A stretch of 20,686 nt of DNA from HGM05232 sp036661515. Its GTDB lineage: Bacteria; Bacteroidota; Bacteroidia; Bacteroidales; Muribaculaceae. Shown here piece after piece: positions 8,149 through 15,276 of this stretch. A model generated the notes under the pieces. It ran no database searches. It was given only the letters and a program-made list of their open reading frames with translations, and was not told where the DNA came from. The DNA lies in the NCBI GenBank assembly GCA_036661515.1, contig JAVWYO010000035.1:1-20686 (forward strand). The letters are read 5' to 3'. Position numbers and translations under genes: made by a program. How positions within the stretch are numbered: the stretch's first letter is position 1; each line of letters opens with the position of its first letter.

Positions 8149-8176
8149 CATAAGTATATCAAAAACAATTACCAAC

Positions 8177-9529
8177 ATGGATAGTAATATCGAAAAAACT
8201 CAGTTAATGTCTTGGGACATGCTAATATGTGACAAGAGATTTGGCATGGAAAACTATAACGATATGAAGGCGCGCATTCGTAGCGATTTCCAGCGTGATT
8301 ATGACAGGCTGATTTTTTCATCTCCTTTCCGTCGTTTGCAAAATAAAACTCAAGTGTTCCCTTTGCCAGGTAGTATATTTGTGCATAATAGGCTCACTCA
8401 TAGCCTCGAAGTGTCGGGGGTAGGGCGGTCGCTTGCTAATGAAGTGGCTCTGTTGCTCGCTACGAAATACGCTGATTGCGCGTGGGTTTCTAAATTTTCG
8501 GATATTGGTGAAATTGTTGCTGCATCGTGCTTGGCGCATGACTTGGGAAATCCGCCCTTTGGGCATTCGGGGGAGAAATCTATTGGTAGTTATTTTTATG
8601 AGGGAAAAGGTCAAGAATTGCAATCACTACTTTCTGATGATGAATGGCAAGATCTTATTCATTTTGAGGGAAATGCTAATTCTTTTCGATTACTTGTGCA
8701 TCAATTTAAAGGTCGCAGGCAGGGCGGATTTGCAATGACTTATTCAATGCTTGCTTCAATAGTGAAATATCCATTCCCGTCGAGATATGCTGGTACAAAA
8801 GGAAAATTTGGATTCTTTACTTCCGAGAATAGCGCTTTTGAACGTGTCGCTTCCGAGATTGGGCTGATAGCTCACGACGATGGTTCATATTCTCGCCACC
8901 CTCTTGTATATCTTGTTGAGGCTGCCGATGATATTTGTTATCAAATTATGGATTTAGAAGATGCTCAGAAATTAAAAATACTTAGTGCTCGTGAAGTAAT
9001 CGATTTATTACTCGGATTTTTTGAAGAAGATCGCCGTATACATCTACAAAAGGTTATGGACGTGATTGATGACAAAAACGAGAAGATTAGCTATCTGCGT
9101 TCATGCGTGATTGGCGAGCTTGTGGGTGAGTGTGCCAAGAGCTTTGTTGAAAATGAAAAGTATATTTTGGCTGGTGACTTTAAGGGGTGTCTTATCGATC
9201 ACATCTCCGTTGATGTAAAAGATGCTTATCAGCGGTGTTCTGATATTGCTTATGCTAAGATTTATCGCGCTTCTGATGTGGTTGATATTGACCTTGCTGG
9301 AAATCAAATCATAACTTTCCTTATGGAGAAATTAATCGATGCTGTGCGTTTCCCTGAAAAGAATTATTCGCAATTACTCCTTAGCAAGGTGCCGCAGCAA
9401 TATGACGTGAGTGCGCCAACGCTTTTTGGCAAAATACAAGCAGTCATCGACCATGTTTCGGGAATGACCGATATCTATGCGCTTGACCTTTATCGCAAAC
9501 TCAATGGTATGAGTTTGCCTGCGGTGTAA
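8177..9529 (+). CDS. dgt: dGTP triphosphohydrolase (HD superfamily)
   Basis: A 450-residue dGTPase/dNTP triphosphohydrolase, which releases triphosphate from dGTP (often other dNTPs) and adjusts the dNTP pool. The opening (RSDFQRDYDRLIFSSPFRRLQNKTQVFPL, about 35-64) is diagnostic. HD-domain metal ligands are visible as H75 in NRLTHSLEVS, H121-D122 in SCLAHDLGNPPFGHSGE, and an Asp in EAADDICYQIMDLEDA (about 248-262). Length agrees with the bacterial type. It is the only plus-strand protein gene. It converges on argB, with 3 bases between the stop codons and no terminator hairpin between them. Confidence 0.95.
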   Translation: MDSNIEKTQLMSWDMLICDKRFGMENYNDMKARIRSDFQRDYDRLIFSSPFRRLQNKTQVFPLPGSIFVHNRLTHSLEVSGVGRSLANEVALLLATKYADCAWVSKFSDIGEIVAASCLAHDLGNPPFGHSGEKSIGSYFYEGKGQELQSLLSDDEWQDLIHFEGNANSFRLLVHQFKGRRQGGFAMTYSMLASIVKYPFPSRYAGTKGKFGFFTSENSAFERVASEIGLIAHDDGSYSRHPLVYLVEAADDICYQIMDLEDAQKLKILSAREVIDLLLGFFEEDRRIHLQKVMDVIDDKNEKISYLRSCVIGELVGECAKSFVENEKYILAGDFKGCLIDHISVDVKDAYQRCSDIAYAKIYRASDVVDIDLAGNQIITFLMEKLIDAVRFPEKNYSQLLLSKVPQQYDVSAPTLFGKIQAVIDHVSGMTDIYALDLYRKLNGMSLPAV

Positions 9530-9532
9530 TAG

Positions 9533-10306
9533 CTATTTGATATGTGTCCCTTTGGATATGTCGTTAAGGTTTGATGCTTTAGTTATTATCACTTCCTTAA
9601 CGCCTGCCTCTATTGTGGCAAATGAATTGTCTAATTTTGGTATCATGCCTCCATTTATTACACCATCTTTGCGAAGTTGCTCATAAAGGGGCTTTGTCAT
9701 CTCGGCAATTGCACTATTATCATCATTTTCATCGCGCAATACTCCTTCTTTCTCAAAACAGAATATCAGTGTCACATCATATAGCTTCGCAAGTGATTTT
9801 GCCGTTTCGCCTGCCATAGTGTCGGCATTTGTGTTTAGCATATTTCCTTTCCCATCATGCGTAAGCGGAGCTATAACGGGTACAATTTCAGTAGAAATCA
9901 ACTTAGATAGGGTGGTGCCGTTGGCAATTTTCACATCGCCAACCCAGCCATAATCGGTTTCCTTTACTGCACGCTTTTCGCTAAGTATTATATTCATGTC
10001 GGCACCTGTCATGCCAAGTGCATTTACATTCTTTGCTTGAAGGCCTGCTACGATACGCTTATTAACAAGGCCGCCATATACCATAGTCACAATTTCTATC
10101 ATAGCATCATCGGTTATCCTGCGCCCCTCTACCATGGTAGTTTTCACACCAAGTCGTTCGGCCAACTTTGTGGCGGAGCGTCCACCTCCATGTACGAGTA
10201 GTTTGTTCCCATCTATTGATGCAAAGTCTTCAAGTAGCTGTTGTAGGCTATCAGGCTCTTCAACAATCTTGCCACCTACTTTCACTATCGTTAGTTTCTC
10301 TTTCAT
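9533..10306 (-). CDS. argB: Acetylglutamate kinase (arginine biosynthesis)
   Basis: A 257-residue amino-acid kinase that phosphorylates an N-acylated glutamate in arginine synthesis. Motifs seen: VKVGGKI (8-14, ATP-phosphate binding), LLVHGGGRSATKLAERLG (37-53), GRRITDDAMIEIV (61-73), NALGMTGADMN (95-105) and NTNADTMAGETAKSLA (158-173). In Bacteroides relatives this pathway is known to use N-succinyl rather than N-acetyl intermediates, and the sequence does not tell which applies. The ATG overlaps the prfB stop (ATGA), so it is probably translationally coupled to release factor 2 synthesis. No other arg gene is nearby. Confidence 0.93.
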   Translation of the reverse strand: MKEKLTIVKVGGKIVEEPDSLQQLLEDFASIDGNKLLVHGGGRSATKLAERLGVKTTMVEGRRITDDAMIEIVTMVYGGLVNKRIVAGLQAKNVNALGMTGADMNIILSEKRAVKETDYGWVGDVKIANGTTLSKLISTEIVPVIAPLTHDGKGNMLNTNADTMAGETAKSLAKLYDVTLIFCFEKEGVLRDENDDNSAIAEMTKPLYEQLRKDGVINGGMIPKLDNSFATIEAGVKEVIITKASNLNDISKGTHIK

Positions 10307-11422
10307 AGTGTCGTGCTATTTGCAAATTCCATGAGGTAGGCCTTGATAAAATCATCTATATTACCATCTATTACCGAATTTACGTCCGATGTTTGATAGT
10401 TTGTGCGATGGTCTTTCACGCGACGATCGTCAAATACATAGCTACGTATTTGCGAGCCCCATTCTATTTTCATTTTGCCTGCTTCAATCTTCTCTAATTC
10501 TTTATTTCGACGTTCAAGAGCCAATTCATAGAGTTGTGATTTTAGTAATCGCATGGCATTGTCTCTATTATCCATCTGTGAACGGCTTTCGGTGTTCTCA
10601 ATAAGTATTTCGCGCACTTCGCCAGTGTCGGGATCTTTATAATTATATCGAATACGCACCCCAGTTTCCACCTTATTCACATTCTGTCCTCCAGCGCCAC
10701 CACTCCTAAATGTGTCCCACGACACATCTCCGGGATTCACAACTACCTCTATCGTATCATCAACAAGCGGCGTAATAAATACCGATGCAAAAGATGTCAT
10801 GCGCTTCCCTTGTGCATTAAATGGCGACACGCGCACCAGGCGATGCACGCCACTTTCACTCTTTAAATATCCATATCCATAGTCGCCTTCTACTTGCATC
10901 ACCACTGATTTTATACCAGCTTCGTCGCCCTCAACAATATGTGATATTGTAACTTTATATTTGTGTTGCTCACACCAACGAAGATACATGCGCATCAACA
11001 TTGATGCCCAGTCTTGACTCTCTGTGCCTCCAGCTCCCGAATTAATTTTAAGCACCACACCGAGTTTGTCCTCTTCATGGCGTAGCATATTTTTTAATTC
11101 GAGATTTTCGAGATAACTAATAGTGTTGCTGTACATCTTATCAAGCTCACTCTCATCTATTAGTTCATCTTTTACAAAGTCAAATCCCAGTGCTAATTCA
11201 TCTACAATCTTTTCAAGTTCATCATAACCCTCAAGCCAGAAACGCAATTCTTTGATTTTTCGCATCTGTGCTTCGGCTTCTTTTTGATTATCCCAAAAGT
11301 CGGGTACATGGGTGCGAAGTTCTTCCTCCTCAACCTCTATTTTCTTTGTATCGATGTCAAAGATACCTCCTCAACGCAAGTTTGCGTTCAATCGTCTCTT
11401 TTAGTTGTTCTTGAGTTATCAT
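10303..11422 (-). CDS. prfB: Peptide chain release factor 2, made by programmed +1 frameshift
   Basis: RF2 ends translation at UGA and UAA. The long frame starts only at codon 53. The true start is ATG at 11422: 21 codons run to an in-frame TGA (11359-11357), and reading resumes one base on at GAC (11358), giving 372 residues (E. coli RF2 has 365). The shift site is canonical: AGGAGG, TAT, CTT TGA C. The continuation DIDTKKIEVEEEELRTHVPDFWDNQKEAEAQ matches the RF2 N-terminus. Stop-codon tripeptide SPF is at about 199-201 and the hydrolysis motif GGQ at about 244-246 (RSGGAGGQNVNKVETGVRI). It lies between an acyl-CoA ligase gene (22-base gap) and argB (4-base overlap). Confidence 0.96.
11356..11371 (-). 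promoter_or_regulatory. RF2 autoregulatory +1 frameshift site
   Basis: On the minus strand the site reads AGGAGG-TAT-CTT-TGA-C. The internal Shine-Dalgarno AGGAGG (11371-11366) lies three bases before the slippery CTT (11362-11360), then the poorly terminated TGA C (11359-11356). Low RF2 lets the ribosome slip from CUU to UUU and read on, so RF2 controls its own synthesis. All elements known from E. coli are intact. The AGGAGG stands out because ordinary genes in this window lack a Shine-Dalgarno sequence. Confidence 0.95.
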
Positions 11423-11444
11423 TTAGTTGTTTTTGATTATATTA

Positions 11445-13253
11445 TTACACATACATCGCCTCTATCTCACGTTGATATAGCTTATTGATTGTCGGGCGGC
11501 GTATCTTTAGCGTATTTGTTAGCTCTCCCGATTCCATGCTAAATGCGTGTGGAAGTATGGTAAACTTCTTTATCTGTTCAAATCCTGCAAAATTCTTTTG
11601 AAGATTATTTATTCTATCTTCAAGCATTCTATATATTTCAGAGTCTTTGACAAGTTCGTCAATATTATTATATTGAATCCTCTTATTTTCAGCATAATCT
11701 TTCAATGCTTCATATACAGGAATAATTATTGCGGTAACATATTTTCGTTGGTCTCCAATCACAGCTACTTGGTCGATATATTTGTCCTCACTAAGACGTG
11801 TCTCGATGGCTTGTGGAGCAATATATTTCCCGTTAGAAGTCTTGAAAAGGTCTTTTAATCGCTCGGTAAGCACGAGGTCGCCCTCTGCATTTATGCAACC
11901 AGCATCGCCAGTACGAAACCAGCCGTCGGCACTTAGTACTTTAGCTGTTTCTTCGGGCTTATTATAGTATCCTTTCATCACGGTGTCGCTCTTTACTAAT
12001 ATCTCATTTTGTTCACCTATCTTTACTTGGATATTTGGTAGTGTTGTTCCTACTGTGCCTATCCTATAACCCACTTCTGGGAAACATGATACGGTAGCTG
12101 TTGTTTCCGAAAGTCCATAACCTATAACGATGTTTATTCCACATGTGTGAAGAAACTCATTTATATTATCGGATAGCGCAGCTCCTGCCGTAGGAAAAAT
12201 ATTTCCATGTTCAATTCCTATTGCGCGACGTAGTTTGCTAAATACACTTTTGTCAAAGAAATTATATTCAGTTTCTACCCAAAATGGTACTTTTATCCCA
12301 GCACGTTTATATTTTAGATTGCGTATTTTGCCTACACGTAGAGCCTCTCTCACCATCTTTTGTTGAAAGCCACTCATCGTTGCAATCTTTTCTTGTACTG
12401 CGGTGTATACCTTTTCCCAAAAGCGTGGTACACTACACATTATCGTAGGATTTACCTCCTTTATAGCATCTTGTATGAGCTTTGGATTATAATTGATAGC
12501 TATCGTTATCCCTGTTGTCAAGCAGAAATATGCCCAAGCTCTCTCAAAGATATGTGATAGCGGAAGGAAACACATCGATAAGTCTTTATCCGAAATCATT
12601 TCCAATCGCTCAATATGTATTTTTATGGCAGCATCATAGTTAGAATGCGCGAGCATCACTCCCTTAGGTTCTCCAGTAGTTCCCGAAGTGTAGATAAGGC
12701 ACGCAAGGTCATCTACGGTGCCACTTTCTTTGCGTCGCAATACTTCATTTTTTGTCTCTTCGGTGGCTTCTTCACCCATTTGCACCAATTGTGCAAGTGT
12801 CAGTGTTTTCTCATCACCAACTTGCATCACAATCGCCGAATCGTATGCAATAATCTGCTTTAGGGTTTTTGTTTCATCGGCTGCTTTGCGTGCAATAGCA
12901 TATTGCGTTTGGTCGCCAACAAATATAAAACGTATCTTAGCATCATTAACAATATATTTAACTTGTTCCTTAGAACTCGTTGCATATAAAGGAACTGGAA
13001 CAGCGCGGTTATTAAAAGCCGCAAAGTCAGTAACTAATATTTCGGGACAATTTTGTGAGAATATTGCAATATTTTCGTTTTCTTTAATTCCTAACATTTC
13101 AAAAGCGCATGCAACCTTTTCAATCTTTTTGCTAAATGCACTCCACGACGTGCTTACCCATTTATTCGTATCATAATTTTTATGACGGAACACCTCACGA
13201 CTGCCATATTTCTTGGCTTGTGATGTAATTAATTCGACCAGCTTATTTGCCAT
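11445..13253 (-). CDS. Long-chain acyl-CoA synthetase (AMP-forming)
   Basis: A 602-residue adenylate-forming enzyme that activates a fatty acid with ATP and CoA. Motifs: YTSGTTGEPKG (188-198, phosphate loop), PLSHIFERAW (231-240), YGLSETTATVS (379-389), GWFRTGD (444-450), and TERLKDLFKTSNGKYIAPQAIE (463-484), the hinge and acyl-CoA ligase signature. The length and the lack of membrane segments fit the bacterial FadD/FACL branch with a GTTG-EPKG loop and long N-terminal lid. It is the first gene of the operon with prfB and argB. Chain-length preference cannot be judged. A candidate -7 element lies at 13286-13293. Confidence 0.92.
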   Translation of the reverse strand: MANKLVELITSQAKKYGSREVFRHKNYDTNKWVSTSWSAFSKKIEKVACAFEMLGIKENENIAIFSQNCPEILVTDFAAFNNRAVPVPLYATSSKEQVKYIVNDAKIRFIFVGDQTQYAIARKAADETKTLKQIIAYDSAIVMQVGDEKTLTLAQLVQMGEEATEETKNEVLRRKESGTVDDLACLIYTSGTTGEPKGVMLAHSNYDAAIKIHIERLEMISDKDLSMCFLPLSHIFERAWAYFCLTTGITIAINYNPKLIQDAIKEVNPTIMCSVPRFWEKVYTAVQEKIATMSGFQQKMVREALRVGKIRNLKYKRAGIKVPFWVETEYNFFDKSVFSKLRRAIGIEHGNIFPTAGAALSDNINEFLHTCGINIVIGYGLSETTATVSCFPEVGYRIGTVGTTLPNIQVKIGEQNEILVKSDTVMKGYYNKPEETAKVLSADGWFRTGDAGCINAEGDLVLTERLKDLFKTSNGKYIAPQAIETRLSEDKYIDQVAVIGDQRKYVTAIIIPVYEALKDYAENKRIQYNNIDELVKDSEIYRMLEDRINNLQKNFAGFEQIKKFTILPHAFSMESGELTNTLKIRRPTINKLYQREIEAMYV

Positions 13254-13285
13254 AGAATAATTTATATATTTATGTAAAATCTCGT

Positions 13286-13293
13286 CAAAGTTA
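13286..13293 (-). promoter_or_regulatory. Candidate -7 element for the acyl-CoA ligase operon
   Basis: TAACTTTG on the minus strand matches TAnnTTTG and lies 32 bases upstream of the acyl-CoA ligase start. No good -33 element is seen at 18-21 bases. The rest of the 148-base gap (13254-13401) shows no gene and no convincing terminator for the terminase gene. Confidence 0.4.
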
Positions 13294-13401
13294 AGCCTTT
13301 ATGACCACATAATTGGTGTTTATAACCAAAAGTCCCCTAACATTAACAACAATTGTTTTTGTCCATTTTTGTATTTACATAATTTAACAGCCTTATTCTC
13401 G

Positions 13402-15276
13402 TTATGGAATTTTCAGCGATTGTGGGGTGGGGATTGGACGCTTCTCGTGGTAGCATATATATAAACCTATGGCACGGGTCATTAATATATCGTCGTGACA
13501 GCCATCTTTTGCTCCAAATGAGCCGTTACTCTTGCGTTCATATACCACAAATTCGTTCACGGCATCGTTGTCATATTCTATGTAGGCGTGGTCGCGAATT
13601 ATACCTACCAGTGAGTTTATTGCCATCGTCTTTGTTGAACGATTGGTGTGAAATCCTGGTCTTTCTTTCCCGTCTAATGTGCTACGATAATATAGGTTTT
13701 TGTAGTGTTTTGCTACCTCTGTGAGTATATATTCGCCGTGATCGCCTTCGGTGTTCTCGGTTTCGAGGGTGTTGCTTTCTACTACTAATAGTGCGTTGCA
13801 ATACCATCGAGCCAGTTGCATAGCTTTCCACACGAGTAGGTCATGGTCGATGTGTCCACGCCACTGTGCCACTACTATGGGAATGCCATTGTCTTGTGTC
13901 ATATTGATGCGGTCAAATACCGAAATGACGGAGAAGTCGCTTGAGTCGCTACGTCCTCCCACATCTACGGCTACTATATAACGGTTGCGTAGTAATGGGC
14001 TTAATTCTGGTTGCTTCCATACCTTTAATTTCCCGGTGGTGTCTTCGCAAAAATGTAGTTGTTGGAGTGCCTCTTGGCCTTTAATGCTAAGAGCCGAGAG
14101 TTCACCTATTAGCTGTGGTGATATGCAATCTTTGCGCAATGTTTCTACCGATTCGGGCGAGAATATATTATTGTCGGTCGACATAAACGCTTCTACGGCA
14201 TCACTTGGATATTCCGCCATCATCTGCCGGTGAGTGGTGTATTCACGACGTTTCTGTTGATACCAATATATCTGTTCGAGGGTTAGCCGTTCCTCGTTCC
14301 ATAGTTTGCGTTCATATTCGTCCATGCTGTTCCACACTATCATTGGCGATTCTACGGCAAGACGATACATTTCTATTTCGTACCAAGGTACAAATATAGG
14401 GAGCTTGTCGCTTGTTCCTGCTGATGCCCTAAGCCACTCGGTGTGAAAATAATTGCCTACTCCATTTGCTGTGCTTTCAAGAACTATTAGCGACAAAGGG
14501 AGTAGGGCAATGGGTGCACAAGTAGCTCGGATAAGATTTTCGGGATTGGTAAATGGTGTGTTTCGCCAGAATGCTACTTCTGAAAGATGCGCCATAGCGA
14601 TGTCGCTCCCTCGTATTGCCTCTTGTGATTCACTCGACCCGATAGCTACCGTGCAGTCGCGCCCTGTGATTTCGCTCTGATTTTGGCTCTTTTCAAATGG
14701 ACGAAAACGCATGGGGGTGTCGTCGTCGCAATATTCGGCAGGATATTCGCGTAGCAGGCGACTATACATGCCACGAATTACAGCCGACGCATCTTTGACA
14801 TGTGCACAGATAAGACTATTCCAGCACTTTCTAAGAATAATTTGTATCCATGCCATGTACATCTGTATAAGTGTTGAACCGCCCCATTGCCGTGCTTTCA
14901 ACATTATTAGGCGTATTGGGCGATTTTCGTGGCGCATTGCTTCGAGTTTGGCAAGTACTTTACGTTGCGAAGGGTTGAGGCGAAAGGGTATGTTTCCTGC
15001 GCCACACTTATCTCGAATTTTTACACATGTGATGCACCAAAACTCAAAATCATAGGTAAATCGTAATCGGGCAATCTCGTTCCATGATGCGTTGCGGTTG
15101 TAGCGTGTGTCTTTGAGCATAGCCACAGGCAAGTGCATGATGCCGTGCCCCTTTATCCTCACACCCTTTCGCTCGCCACTGCACCCAATCCCCGCGACAG
15201 GGTCGTAGGACTCGTTTTCTGGCTTGCGCAGGGCATTTTCTTCTAAAAGTTTTTCAATGGTCATTGTCTTTTTCAT
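13402..15276 (-). CDS. Phage-type large terminase subunit (TerL)
   Basis: A 624-residue protein with both TerL domains, the motor and nuclease that pack and cut phage DNA. ATPase part: adenine/RNA-helicase-like start FRLNPSQRKVLAKL (98-111), Walker A LKARQWGGST (126-135), Walker B AMAHLSEVAFW (227-237, Ser in place of the first acidic residue as in several terminases, catalytic E233), motif III VLESTANGVGNYF (265-277), and the conserved EYPSDAVEAFMSTDNNIF (355-372). RNase H-like nuclease: D437 (AVDVGG), E500 (LLVVESN), D595-D596 (HDDILMT). All key residues look intact. It overlaps the upstream beta-rich gene by ATGA. No portal, capsid or integrase gene is present, so this is either a phage remnant or a domesticated pair. 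Confidence 0.9.
   Translation of the reverse strand: MKKTMTIEKLLEENALRKPENESYDPVAGIGCSGERKGVRIKGHGIMHLPVAMLKDTRYNRNASWNEIARLRFTYDFEFWCITCVKIRDKCGAGNIPFRLNPSQRKVLAKLEAMRHENRPIRLIMLKARQWGGSTLIQMYMAWIQIILRKCWNSLICAHVKDASAVIRGMYSRLLREYPAEYCDDDTPMRFRPFEKSQNQSEITGRDCTVAIGSSESQEAIRGSDIAMAHLSEVAFWRNTPFTNPENLIRATCAPIALLPLSLIVLESTANGVGNYFHTEWLRASAGTSDKLPIFVPWYEIEMYRLAVESPMIVWNSMDEYERKLWNEERLTLEQIYWYQQKRREYTTHRQMMAEYPSDAVEAFMSTDNNIFSPESVETLRKDCISPQLIGELSALSIKGQEALQQLHFCEDTTGKLKVWKQPELSPLLRNRYIVAVDVGGRSDSSDFSVISVFDRINMTQDNGIPIVVAQWRGHIDHDLLVWKAMQLARWYCNALLVVESNTLETENTEGDHGEYILTEVAKHYKNLYYRSTLDGKERPGFHTNRSTKTMAINSLVGIIRDHAYIEYDNDAVNEFVVYERKSNGSFGAKDGCHDDILMTRAIGLYICYHEKRPIPTPQSLKIP

Noticed and set aside
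11265..11422. prfB as a gene broken by a frameshift mutation
   Set aside because: The shift falls exactly at the canonical CTT TGA C with an upstream AGGAGG, so it is programmed recoding and not a pseudogene.
12718..13176. Plus-strand open frame of 152 codons inside the acyl-CoA ligase gene
   Set aside because: It lies wholly antisense to a gene with clear motifs and shows no family resemblance; Ser/Ala-rich composition is that of a shadow frame.
13313..13329. TTGGT-7-ACCAA inverted repeat as terminator for the terminase gene
   Set aside because: Only five base pairs and no T-tract on the minus strand; it is also nearly 75 bases past the stop codon.
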